Shown: positions 44,755 through 53,179 of the stretch, piece after piece
Numbering within the stretch: the stretch's first letter is position 1
Layout of the letters: each line of letters starts with the position of its first letter
Origin: Saprospiraceae bacterium
GTDB lineage: Bacteria > Bacteroidota > Bacteroidia > Chitinophagales > Saprospiraceae
DNA: 64,000 nt
Assembly: GCA_019638455.1 (NCBI GenBank)
Contig: JAHBTU010000003.1
Span: forward strand, 124,001 to 188,000
Direction: 5' to 3'
Notes under the pieces: model-generated
The model's database searches: none
The model's input: only the letters and a program-made list of their open reading frames with translations
What the model was told of the DNA's origin: nothing
Program-made: the position numbers and the translations under genes

Positions 44755-44907
44755 CAAACGCATGATTCCTCCGCACACCACCTATTTTCCCTTGCATCCC
44801 TTGGCGTTGTCGTAGTGCATTTGCCAGCCGTCCTTTACTTTAATGTCCACCAAAGCATTGGAAGTCAGCTTAGCCTGAAAGACATTTTGTTCGTTTGACC
44901 AAGAAAA

Positions 44908-46129
44908 TTTGAAAGGGTACACATTTTCCGGTTAAGAAACCGGGCTTAGTTCTTTGAAAAGTCGGAAAAGAAAAATGGAGGGGAAATTTGTGGTTCCTAA
45001 TCAAAATCCCCCCTTCCATATGCGCCGAAGCGCCCACAAAGATATTCTCGATTTTTTACACAGGGTCATACCCGGGTCCAGCAGCGGCCAATTGTCCAGG
45101 CGTGTTTGCCTGATGGCGAGCCTGATCCAAGCCTGCGTGCGCAACGGGCACTGTCGTTTGGAGAGTTTGAGCGAGGCCACGGAGGCTTACCGGGCGAGGA
45201 AGAAGTCCAGCCTGTTGCAGCAGGCCAAGCGTTGGCTGGGCAACAAGTGGACCGATTGGCAGACCTTTTACCTGCCCTTCGCCCAGTACTTTTTGCTGGG
45301 CTTGGCGGACAAGGGCGAGCTCGTGCTGGTCATGGACGGCAGCCAGACGGGCTCGGCCAACACGACGTTGATGCTCTCGGTCATGTGCCGAGGCTTTGCC
45401 ATTCCGGTGGCTTGGGTGGTCAAAAAGGGGGAAAAGGGGCATTTCCCAGAGGAGATGCACACCGACCTGGTCAAAATGGTCGCCCACTTTTGTCCGCCGG
45501 GCTTCAGGATCGTGCTCTTGGGCGACGGGGAGTTTGACGGTCAGGGCCTGCGGCAGTGGTGTGTGGAGAACGGTTGGCTGTTCGTGGTCAGGACGTCCTC
45601 GGACCGCCTCATCGACTTTGACGGCGAGGTCGCACGCTTCGACTCTTTGCGTACCACCCGCAGCATTTGCTTTATCGGGGGCGCCCTGCCGCTGGCAAAC
45701 GCGGTGTACTGGCGCGGAAAAGGGCACTCAAAGCCCCTGTTCCTGTTGACCAACCTCGAACTGGGCCACGAGGCCTGCCATTACTACAAACGGAGGTTCA
45801 AGATCGAAACCTTGTTCAAGCACCTCAAGTCTGCCGGCTTCTACCTCCACAAGACACGGCTGAAATGTCCCAAAAAACTGGCAAACCTGATCATCGTGGC
45901 CGCTTTCTCCTTCGTCCTCAGTTTTTGCATGGGGGTGTTCATCAAGGAAAAAGAGCCAGTCGAAAGGCTCGAGGTCATCGTTCGAAAGGACAGGTTGCCC
46001 AAAATAGGCCCCATCGCAATCGCACAACTGGCCATCAGGAACGACTGCGACTGCGTCATTAACTTCTTTTCCGAATTGTCAAAGAACTTCGACTGGGTTT
46101 TTACCTGAAAAAATGTGTACCCTTTGAAA
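44908..46129 (+). mobile_element. IS4-family-type insertion sequence
   Basis: The element is 1222 bp long. Its ends match as inverted repeats: the first 20 bases agree with the last 20 (TTT, one mismatch, AAAGGGTACACATTTT). It is flanked by a perfect 8-bp duplication, CAAGAAAA, at 44900-44907 and 46130-46137. It carries one transposase gene and looks intact. No second copy is in this window. Confidence 0.93.
44975..46108 (+). CDS. IS4-type DDE transposase
   Basis: This 377-aa transposase has DDE residues visible in VMDGSQTG, LLGDGEFDG and the C-terminal Y-(2)-R-(3)-E-(6)-K block YKRRFKIETLFKHLKSAGFYLHK, the YREK signature of the IS4 family. The ATG at 44975 is chosen; a TTG eight codons upstream is possible. 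The gene fills the IS and ends 21 bases before its right end. It appears complete, so the element may be active. Confidence 0.92.
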   Translation: MEGKFVVPNQNPPFHMRRSAHKDILDFLHRVIPGSSSGQLSRRVCLMASLIQACVRNGHCRLESLSEATEAYRARKKSSLLQQAKRWLGNKWTDWQTFYLPFAQYFLLGLADKGELVLVMDGSQTGSANTTLMLSVMCRGFAIPVAWVVKKGEKGHFPEEMHTDLVKMVAHFCPPGFRIVLLGDGEFDGQGLRQWCVENGWLFVVRTSSDRLIDFDGEVARFDSLRTTRSICFIGGALPLANAVYWRGKGHSKPLFLLTNLELGHEACHYYKRRFKIETLFKHLKSAGFYLHKTRLKCPKKLANLIIVAAFSFVLSFCMGVFIKEKEPVERLEVIVRKDRLPKIGPIAIAQLAIRNDCDCVINFFSELSKNFDWVFT

Positions 46130-46722
46130 CAAGAAAAATTAAATAAGATGGAATTGACTATCTGGCCTTCGGGTGTTTGCTCATATTGAACTACCGTGAC
46201 ACCCGATATATCATCGGCAGAGCACTTCAAATAGTGGTTGCTGACCGTAACTATATTGCCGGGTTGGGCCGGGGAGTCGCAATCGCGCATGAGGCGCACC
46301 TTCAAGTCCGGTTTGTTGCGCTTGGAGAGCCGCAAATCCAAGTACACCTTGTCTTGGCCCATCCTACAATTGACCCATCGGATGCTGCCTGAGGTATAGG
46401 GCTTCGTTGCAGAAAAACCCACGCACAAAGCGCAGGGGTCAATGCTTGGCGGTTGGGCTTCTTCAAGGCGAATCGGTCGGTCGGCGGTGAAAGCTGCCGC
46501 TGGTTTTTCCTGCGTCACTTTGCAAGACGACAAGAGCGTAGGGGCAAGCAAAAAAACAAGGTAGAGTGGTTTCATAATGTGTCAATTTTTGAAAAAGATA
46601 ACAGACCCCCACAATGGTAAGGAGCTTTCCTAAAATTGTCAAATCCGCCCCATTGTCGAACTATTTGCCAACAAAATGCGGGACAAGGCGTTGGACAAAA
46701 CTTCCACTATCCTCTCAGTGTC

Positions 46723-47859
46723 ATGTCGTCCATCCGACTTATCGTTTTCGCTTCTTTTTGCTTGGCAAGTGGAGCTCTGTGCGCCCACTCGGATTCGAGC
46801 GGTTGGTTCGACCGCGTACTGACCCGCCTCACCCAAGAGCATCGCCCGCCCCACCAGCCCAGATTGCTTGCCTATCCCACGATAGCCTATTCGCCGGAGA
46901 CCAGTTGGGAGTTGGGCGCGGCTTCCTCCTTGCTGTTCCACGCCAAAAATGACTACCAAAAAAACCGTTTGAGCGAGGTCACGGCATTTGCTTTTGTCAC
47001 GCTCCGCTCCCAATATGGCCTTTGGCTCGACAACGCCATCTACACCGACGAAGACCGCTGGCTGTTGTTGGGCAAAGTTCGTTTCCAGCGGTTCCCGCTC
47101 CTGTATTACGGCATCGGGCCGGAAGCGCCGAAAGAAGACCCTGTGGTGGTCAATGGCGTGTACCATTTAATACGGCAGCGCGTGATGCATCGGGTCAAGC
47201 GCAACTGGTTTGCGGGCATGGAGTTGGATTATCAGCATCTGGGTCAAGTGGATTTTGGCGGCGAGCAACCGTCCCGGCCCCTGCCGCGTGGCGCCGACGG
47301 CTCCACCAACTTTGGTGTGGGTGTCGGCACGGTGTACGACTCGCGGCCCAACATGCTGAACACCCGCGATGGCTGGTTTGCGGAGTTGTCGTGGCTGCAT
47401 TACAGCAAAACCCTCGGGAGCGACCATGCCTTCGACGGCTTTTTCGCGGAGGTGCGCCGCTATCGCCAACTCAACAAAAATTCCGTGTTCGCATGGCAGG
47501 TAGCGGGCAATATCGTGCTCGGCGACGCGCCTTTCAATATGCTCAGCCTGATGGGCAACGAATCGCTCCTGCGCGGCTACTACACGGGACGCTACCGCGA
47601 CCGCCACTACTACGCCGCGCAAGCCGAGTACCGTTTTTTGCCCTTCCCGTTCAGCAAGCGATTCGGCGCGACGGGTTTTGTGGGCATGGGAGCCGTTGCG
47701 CCCACCGTTTCGTCGCTGACCCTCCAAAACCTCCGTTTGGCGGGCGGGGCAGGGCTGCGTTACTTCATTTTTCCACAAAAAGACATTTTTGTCCGATTGG
47801 ATGCCGGTTTCACGCGGGAGGGCGTGAGTTTTTATATTTTCACGGGGGAGGCGTTTTGA
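46723..47859 (+). CDS. Outer-membrane beta-barrel protein, surface-antigen/BamA-like
   Basis: This 378-aa protein has a signal peptide (SSIRLIVFASFCLASGALCAHS) and a barrel region with alternating hydrophobic strands. It contains VRRYRQLNKNSVFAWQVAGNIVLGDAPFNMLSLMGNESLLRGYYTGRYRDRHYYAAQAEYRF, a pattern of the D15/Omp85 C-terminal barrel (with the loop RGYYTGRYRDR), and ends GFTREGVSFYIFTGEAF with an aromatic last residue. There are no POTRA repeats, so it is a barrel-only member. The start is the ATG at 46723. Confidence 0.82.
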   Translation: MSSIRLIVFASFCLASGALCAHSDSSGWFDRVLTRLTQEHRPPHQPRLLAYPTIAYSPETSWELGAASSLLFHAKNDYQKNRLSEVTAFAFVTLRSQYGLWLDNAIYTDEDRWLLLGKVRFQRFPLLYYGIGPEAPKEDPVVVNGVYHLIRQRVMHRVKRNWFAGMELDYQHLGQVDFGGEQPSRPLPRGADGSTNFGVGVGTVYDSRPNMLNTRDGWFAELSWLHYSKTLGSDHAFDGFFAEVRRYRQLNKNSVFAWQVAGNIVLGDAPFNMLSLMGNESLLRGYYTGRYRDRHYYAAQAEYRFLPFPFSKRFGATGFVGMGAVAPTVSSLTLQNLRLAGGAGLRYFIFPQKDIFVRLDAGFTREGVSFYIFTGEAF

Positions 47860-47922
47860 GCGTGGAGAAAGGCGAGCGCGAATTTGATTGTTCCAAAAAT
47901 TGCCCAATCGTTCCATGCCGTG

Positions 47923-47930
47923 TATCTTTG
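47923..47930 (+). promoter_or_regulatory. Promoter -7 element of the Uma2-like gene
   Basis: TATCTTTG matches TAnnTTTG exactly, 18 bases before the ATG at 47949. Confidence 0.55.
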
Positions 47931-47948
47931 TAAAAAAATAATTGAGCC

Positions 47949-48419
47949 ATGCCAGAAGTCGCGCTTTCCGAGTACGAAATTGAACGCAACAAGCCTATGC
48001 CCTCCTTCAATCACAGCATCGTTCAAGCGAACCTCATTATTCAGTTTGGGATAAGATATAAAGACAAGTACCGTATCGCTTCCGAACTTAGCCTTGACCT
48101 TTCCGATTGGCCTTCCGTGCCAGACATCAGCATTTATCCAAAAATGCCACTCGACTTGCGCAACGATGTGATTGCCATGAGCGAGCCGCCGCTTTGCACC
48201 ATCGAAATTATTTCCCCCAGCCAAACCCTCAATGAATTGATAGCGAAAGCCAACGACTACTTCCGACACGGTGTCCGCTCCTGCTGGATTGTGCTGCTGC
48301 CTTTGGGAAATATATATGTTTTTACCTCGCCCGACGACTATGAAATTTACCGCGCCACCGAGACTCTGCGCGACCCCGTGCTGGACATTTCGATTCCTTT
48401 GAAAGAGGTGTTTGAATAA
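47949..48419 (+). CDS. Uma2/DUF820-family PD-(D/E)XK-fold protein
   Basis: This 156-aa protein has the Uma2 pattern: ASELSLDLSDWPSVPDISIYP, PPLCTIEIISPSQTLNELIAKANDYFRHGVRSCWIV and the following GNIYVFTSPDDYEIY. The family has an endonuclease-like fold, with Asp in PDISIYP and Glu in EIISPS as putative catalytic residues. Its biological role is unknown; it is abundant in cyanobacteria and Bacteroidota. It is convergent with the broken small gene at 48427, only seven bases away. Confidence 0.85.
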   Translation: MPEVALSEYEIERNKPMPSFNHSIVQANLIIQFGIRYKDKYRIASELSLDLSDWPSVPDISIYPKMPLDLRNDVIAMSEPPLCTIEIISPSQTLNELIAKANDYFRHGVRSCWIVLLPLGNIYVFTSPDDYEIYRATETLRDPVLDISIPLKEVFE

Positions 48420-48426
48420 CGGCAGT

Positions 48427-48852
48427 CTATTTCCCTGAAGCCAACTTTTGCGCAAACATCGCTCGGCTCTTCCCATTGATTTTCAAACCCCGTTCGCGGC
48501 AGAAAAGCACCAGCTCCGTTAGCCGCACCTCCACCTCTTCCACTCGAAGGCCTTGTTTGCGCAGGTTTTTCACTGTCTTGTTGCAAAAACTTAGGTAGAA
48601 GGTTGAGGGTAGAAGGTTGAGGGTAGAAGGCTGATTTTATCTCCACTTAAACAGCGTGCAACCCAAAAGTATATCTCACTGCCCTCTACCTTCCGCCTTC
48701 TACCTAAGTTTTTACGTCTTGTTTTTGTTTTTTGTCCATTCCTCCCATGTCGCGTCCATCTGGTCGCGGTCGTCGGAGAGGGCCAGCAGTTCGAGGTACT
48801 CTGCTTTGGAATAGGTGGCTACCCCGGCGATGATGTTGTTAGGCGTTGGCAT
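48427..48852 (-). pseudogene. Small gene split by a hairpin element
   Basis: On the minus strand it starts MPTPNNIIAGVATYSKAEYL and runs LLALSDDRDQMDATWEEWTKNKNKT to the insertion site. After removing 48583-48715 and one copy of the 8-bp duplication AACAAGAC, the frame continues as VKNLRKQGLRVEEVEVRLTELVLFCRERGL and ends KLASGK, a 94-aa acidic/basic helical protein. No family is recognised. As present, translation would stop a few bases into the element. It was not visible as one open frame. Confidence 0.85.
48583..48715 (-). mobile_element. Mobile hairpin element with terminal inverted repeats
   Basis: This 133-bp element has ends GCAAAAACTTAGGTAGAAGG and its inverse (19 of 20 matching). 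It is built of GGTAGAAGGTTGAG units and flanked by the 8-bp duplication GTCTTGTT on the plus strand (48575-48582 and 48716-48723). No coding capacity. It interrupts the small gene in which it lies. Confidence 0.88.
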
Positions 48853-48969
48853 AGCGTAATCTGGTTCGGTTGAAGATGCAAAATTTGGCAAGTTTTTAAA
48901 AAAAATTCAAATCGGGTTCACGCTGTTCAAGAGGCCGAAGGGCAGCATCTGCGGGATATGCAATTCACC

Positions 48970-48977
48970 TATCTTTG
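48970..48977 (+). promoter_or_regulatory. Promoter -7 element of the T9SS propeller-like gene
   Basis: TATCTTTG matches TAnnTTTG exactly, 22 bases before the ATG at 49000. Confidence 0.5.
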
Positions 48978-48999
48978 TCCTGATTAAATACAAAAAAAA

Positions 49000-51135
49000 A
49001 TGAAAAAATCATCCGTTTTTTTCTTCGCTTCCTTTGCGCTCGTTTTCTCCCCCAAAATATTTGCTCAAACGGATTCTTGGGAAAAACTACCGTTGCCCGC
49101 CTATCACGGCTTCACGAAAATCGAAGCCGACGGCGACCGAATATTCGCGGTGGCGAATTGGGGCGCGGGCATCTTCGGTTCTGAAGACGACGGCGCGACC
49201 TTCGAGCGCCTCTGGGACGGAAGAGGCTTTTTTATTCACCCACAATCGGGCGATTATTTTAGGATTGACTACCAAAACCAGCTTTTTCGGAGCATTGACG
49301 ATGGCGCAAACTGGATGTCGGAGGGGCAAATGCCCCAAGATAATTCCCACAACCCGCTGTTGAGTTTTGGAGGCGACACGATTTATTCTTACGCCCGCGA
49401 CGTTCTTTATCGCCAAAAAATGGACAAAACATGGGAGCAGATTTTTTACCAGCCCGTATCCAATCTGAAAAACTGTGTCGTCTGGGGGCAAAAAATTTGG
49501 CTCGAAACGGACTCGTGGTATGTCCATTCGAGCGACGGGGGCAATAGTTGGAACAATGTGCCGCTTCCTTGCGTGGCAGCGAAGGGCATGGCTGCCACAG
49601 GCGACACCTTGCTTTTCTATTTTGAAAAATCAGATGGCACACGGGCGCTGGCACGCAGCACCGACCTCGGCGCGACGTTCCAAGTACTCGACACACCAGT
49701 ACAATTGGAGTGGATATCAAACCGGGCAAACCCTTTTTTGGGCAGAAATTTTGGAGGCGACTGGTTTCGCTCGAACAATGGACTGACCAACTGGCAACCG
49801 CTCTGGCAGCAGGTGGGAGGCCATCCTTCACTCGATTTGATATTGATAAGTGGGAACAGCTTTGTCGCCACCCTCAACGGTGTTTTGTCTGAAAAAGCGG
49901 GTGTCTGGCAGTATGGCTGGCACGGCTTCCAAGACGAGACCGACCCTTCGGGCATTGATATAGGGCAAATTGGCAAATACTTTCTCTGCCTCTCAAACGG
50001 CGCAACGCTCGCTTTTTCGGACGACAACGGCGACACTTGGCGGCGGGCTTGGACGGGCGAACTGCCCCGGCAGGTGCAGGAAGTCGGTGGGTTTTGGGTT
50101 GGCTTGGATGAAAACCGGGTGCTGCGGTGCCCCACCGCGAGCCAATTCGACTGGCGGCAGCCCGTTGCATCAGATGCCGTTTTTCAGCCGCGCTGGCTCA
50201 CCCGGTTGGGCAACGATTTGTTTTCGATGAATCAATGTTGCCAGCCAAACCTGATTTTCAAATCCGACGATTTTGGCGCCACCGAATGGGAAACCACCGG
50301 TAGCTTAATGACATTGACACCGAACCTACCACCCGAGCTGCTGCTCGGCATCGGTGATGAACTGCTCACTCGCACCGATTCTGAGTTGATTGCTTCCTCC
50401 AACGGCGGTGCAACTTGGAATAGTCGCTACAACTTTGGATTCCCGATTCACACCAACGTGGCGCGGATATTCCAAATCGGCACCGATATTTTTGTGGCTC
50501 AGGTAGAAAAGCGAAAAATTTACCGCTCCTCCAACAGTGGTCAAACCTTCGTCGAATTGCCAAACGTCCCCAACGACGGAGGCTCCAGTTTTCAATTTCG
50601 GGTGCATGGCAACGCCATGCTGCTCAATACCCGGAACATAACGTTCGGCGGTCCGGGCTCGCTCTATTTTTCCTGCGACAAGGGCGAAACTTGGATGGAT
50701 ATCGGGTTTCCGCCCGCGCTGCTTGTGCCAAATTTTATCAACAGGCTGACCGCCAACGACAGCACCGTTTTTTTCATCGGCAATTTCGTCGGCAGCTTCG
50801 GCATGGAGGACAACCTATGGCGCAAACACATTTCAAAAAGTATTTCAACAAAGCAACCTGATGTGCAAACTGCTGCAAATGAGCGGCTTCGTGTTTCTCC
50901 CAATCCGATTCCCGACGGGCAGCCGCTCCAGATTTTTTGGGAAAATGAAATTGTAGGCGATTTGAAAATCGAATTTTTGGCGTTGGACGGGCGCGTGTTG
51001 CACAGCGTTTTCCGCGAAAAAACGGCGCAAGCGTTCACCGAGCGTTTCCAAGTTTCTGAAACATGGCCGGCAGTATTCGCGGTGCGGGTGTTGGACGGGA
51101 ATAACACGGCGACGCGGTTGGTTTTTAAATTTTAA
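49000..51135 (+). CDS. T9SS-secreted beta-propeller-like protein
   Basis: This 711-aa protein has a signal peptide (MKKSSVFFFASFALVFSPKIFAQ). It shows many short repeats of the BNR/sortilin type, such as GAGIFGSEDDGATFERLWDG, IDDGANWMSEGQ, SSDGGNSWNNVPLP and ASSNGGATWNSRYNF. A type IX sorting domain (RVSPNPIPDGQPLQIFWENE; LEFLALDGRVLHSVF; final RVLDGNNTATRLVFKF) closes it. The repeats suggest a beta propeller at the surface; no catalytic residues are evident. Confidence 0.85.
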   Translation: MKKSSVFFFASFALVFSPKIFAQTDSWEKLPLPAYHGFTKIEADGDRIFAVANWGAGIFGSEDDGATFERLWDGRGFFIHPQSGDYFRIDYQNQLFRSIDDGANWMSEGQMPQDNSHNPLLSFGGDTIYSYARDVLYRQKMDKTWEQIFYQPVSNLKNCVVWGQKIWLETDSWYVHSSDGGNSWNNVPLPCVAAKGMAATGDTLLFYFEKSDGTRALARSTDLGATFQVLDTPVQLEWISNRANPFLGRNFGGDWFRSNNGLTNWQPLWQQVGGHPSLDLILISGNSFVATLNGVLSEKAGVWQYGWHGFQDETDPSGIDIGQIGKYFLCLSNGATLAFSDDNGDTWRRAWTGELPRQVQEVGGFWVGLDENRVLRCPTASQFDWRQPVASDAVFQPRWLTRLGNDLFSMNQCCQPNLIFKSDDFGATEWETTGSLMTLTPNLPPELLLGIGDELLTRTDSELIASSNGGATWNSRYNFGFPIHTNVARIFQIGTDIFVAQVEKRKIYRSSNSGQTFVELPNVPNDGGSSFQFRVHGNAMLLNTRNITFGGPGSLYFSCDKGETWMDIGFPPALLVPNFINRLTANDSTVFFIGNFVGSFGMEDNLWRKHISKSISTKQPDVQTAANERLRVSPNPIPDGQPLQIFWENEIVGDLKIEFLALDGRVLHSVFREKTAQAFTERFQVSETWPAVFAVRVLDGNNTATRLVFKF

Positions 51136-51252
51136 CACGGCGAGTTGAGATTTGGCAACTTTTCAAAAGTTGCCAAATCTTGGTGCAATCTCCTTTCATA
51201 CCTTTGGCCGCTAAAAGCACTGACTAAAAAAAGAGAGCGACCGCGAGTGATT

Positions 51253-51336
51253 TTTCACCGCAGAGACGCGGAGACGCAGAGTAGTTCCTTACAGGATGAC
51301 AAAAAAACTCTGCGTCTCCGCGTCTCTGCGGTGAAA
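51253..51336. repeat. Perfect 30-bp inverted repeat of CGCAGAGACGCGGAGA words
   Basis: TTTCACCGCAGAGACGCGGA (51253 onward, 30 bases in all) is perfectly complementary to the arm ending at 51336, with a 24-base loop. It lies between the T9SS gene and pruA, 38 bases before the pruA ATG. Repeats of this CGCAGAG kind are known to be widespread in environmental bacterial genomes (from memory, unchecked). Confidence 0.85.
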
Positions 51337-51374
51337 TAACAATCTTGCGCCGACCTCGCCATTTCACCACAAAC

Positions 51375-53006
51375 ATGACAGACGCCATCTTCTCCGTCCC
51401 CCACCCCGTCAACGAACCCGTTTGGAATTACGCCCCCGGCTCTCCCGAAAAAAGCGCTCTGAAAAAAGCCCTCGCCGAAGCGAAGTCGAAGCAGAAAGAC
51501 GTGCCTATGTTTATCGGCGGCGAACACGTCTTTTCCGATGAAAAAATCGCCATGCGCCCGCCGCACGAACGCGCCCACATCCTCGGCCATTATTCCAAAG
51601 GAAATGCCGACCATGTGCAAGCCGCCATCAAGGCAGCCTTGAAAGCCAAACCCGCTTGGGAAGCCATGCCCTGGCAGGAACGCGCGGCCATTTTCCTCCG
51701 CGCCGCCGACTTGCTCACCGGCCCCTACCGCGCCAAAATGAGTGCGGCCACCATGCTCTGTCAGAGCAAAAACGTGTATCAGGCCGAGATTGACTGCATC
51801 TGCGAGTTGGCGGATTTCTGGCGCTACAACGTGTATTTCATGCAGGAAATCTACAAACAGCAGCCGCTCAGCACCCGCAATGTGTGGAACCGCACCGACT
51901 GGCGACCGCTTGAAGGTTTCGTATTTGCCCTCACGCCGTTCAATTTCACGGCCATCGCGGGCAACCTGCCCTCTGCCCCGGCCATGCTCGGCAACGTCGC
52001 TGTTTGGAAGCCCGCCGAATCGCAGATTTATTCTGCCGCCGTTATCATGGAAATTTTGGAAGAAGCCGGTTTGCCCGCAGGGGTCATCAATCTCGTGTAT
52101 GTGGATGGCCCGACGATGGGCGATGTGGTGTTCCGACACCCGGATTTTGCTGGAATTCACTTCACGGGCAGCACGGGCGTTTTTCAGCGGATTTGGAAAA
52201 CCATCGGAGAAAACATTGCCAACTACAAATCCTACCCGCGCATCGTGGGCGAGACGGGCGGCAAAGACTTCGTGATGGTGCATAATTCCGCCGACCCGAA
52301 AGCGGTGGCCGTGGCGCTTGGTCGCGGCGCGTTCGAGTTTCAGGGACAAAAATGCTCCGCCGCGTCGCGGGCATATATTCCAAAAAGCCTTTGGAAAAAA
52401 GTGAAGGACTACCTCGTGGCCGATTTAAAAAGTATGAAAATGGGTACGACGGAGGATTTTACCAACTTTATCAACGCCGTGATTGACGAAAAGGCTTTTG
52501 ACAAAATTTCCGGCTACATCAACGCGGCTCGAAAATCCGACAAAGTGACCATCATCGCCGGGGGCAACTGCGACAAGTCGAAAGGCTTCTTCATCGAGCC
52601 CACCGTGCTGGAAGTGTCCGACCCGAAATATGTGACCATGTGCGAGGAAATCTTTGGCCCCGTGCTGACCATCTATGTCTATGCGGACAAGGACTACGAA
52701 AAGACGCTCGAACTGCTCGACTCGACCTCTCCTTACGCGCTCACCGGGGCTATTTTTGCCAATGACCGCGCCGCCCTCGCGCTGGCCAACGAAAAACTCC
52801 GAAACGCCGCCGGCAACTACTACGTCAACGACAAGCCCACCGGCGCGGTAGTCGGCCAACAGCCTTTCGGCGGCGCCCGCGCTTCGGGCACCAACGACAA
52901 AGCCGGCTCCATGCTCAATATGTACCGCTGGCTCTCGCCCCGCACCATCAAGGAGAACTTCGTGCCGCCGACGGACTATCGGTATCCGTTTTTGGGAGAG
53001 GAGTGA
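51375..53006 (+). CDS. pruA: L-glutamate gamma-semialdehyde dehydrogenase (P5C dehydrogenase)
   Basis: This 543-aa aldehyde dehydrogenase oxidises glutamate semialdehyde to glutamate in proline breakdown. Visible motifs are FALTPFNFTAIAGNLPSAPAMLGNVAVWKPAE (NAD site), VGETGGKDFVMVH (catalytic Glu region) and EFQGQKCSAASRAYIP (catalytic Cys). The long N-terminal part and length match the stand-alone eukaryote-like P5C dehydrogenase rather than bifunctional PutA. The ATG at 51375 is chosen; an earlier frame opening adds non-conserved residues. The proline dehydrogenase gene is not in the window. Confidence 0.93.
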   Translation: MTDAIFSVPHPVNEPVWNYAPGSPEKSALKKALAEAKSKQKDVPMFIGGEHVFSDEKIAMRPPHERAHILGHYSKGNADHVQAAIKAALKAKPAWEAMPWQERAAIFLRAADLLTGPYRAKMSAATMLCQSKNVYQAEIDCICELADFWRYNVYFMQEIYKQQPLSTRNVWNRTDWRPLEGFVFALTPFNFTAIAGNLPSAPAMLGNVAVWKPAESQIYSAAVIMEILEEAGLPAGVINLVYVDGPTMGDVVFRHPDFAGIHFTGSTGVFQRIWKTIGENIANYKSYPRIVGETGGKDFVMVHNSADPKAVAVALGRGAFEFQGQKCSAASRAYIPKSLWKKVKDYLVADLKSMKMGTTEDFTNFINAVIDEKAFDKISGYINAARKSDKVTIIAGGNCDKSKGFFIEPTVLEVSDPKYVTMCEEIFGPVLTIYVYADKDYEKTLELLDSTSPYALTGAIFANDRAALALANEKLRNAAGNYYVNDKPTGAVVGQQPFGGARASGTNDKAGSMLNMYRWLSPRTIKENFVPPTDYRYPFLGEE

Positions 53007-53179
53007 GGCGGCTCAAGCATGGGAGCGCATAAAGTCACGAAGTGTCAATAAAATTAACCTGTGGTTAATCCTGTGTTCACGCACTGCGCGAACATTTGCA
53101 GCCAATAGCAAGCCGATAGCTGCTCGTTTTTCTTTTACTTTTCATCGCGGCGAGCTGCATCAATTGACTGCATCAAAAT

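Larger units (their letters stand above)
44782..46575 (-). pseudogene. Lipoprotein gene interrupted by an IS4-type element
   Basis: The 5' part (46130-46575) encodes MKPLYLVFLLAPTLLSSCKVTQE, a lipoprotein signal with lipobox LLSSC. A beta-rich domain follows with IDPCALCVGFSATKPYTSGS and KVRLMRDCDSPAQPGN. The 3' part (44782-44907) encodes NVFQAKLTSNALVDIKVKDGW and the end KGCKGK. The IS at 44908-46129 sits between them with CAAGAAAA duplicated on both sides. Removing the IS and one duplicate joins the halves in frame into a 187-aa lipoprotein (188 codons). The function is unknown. As it stands the gene is broken; read-through would add IS-encoded residues. Confidence 0.9.
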
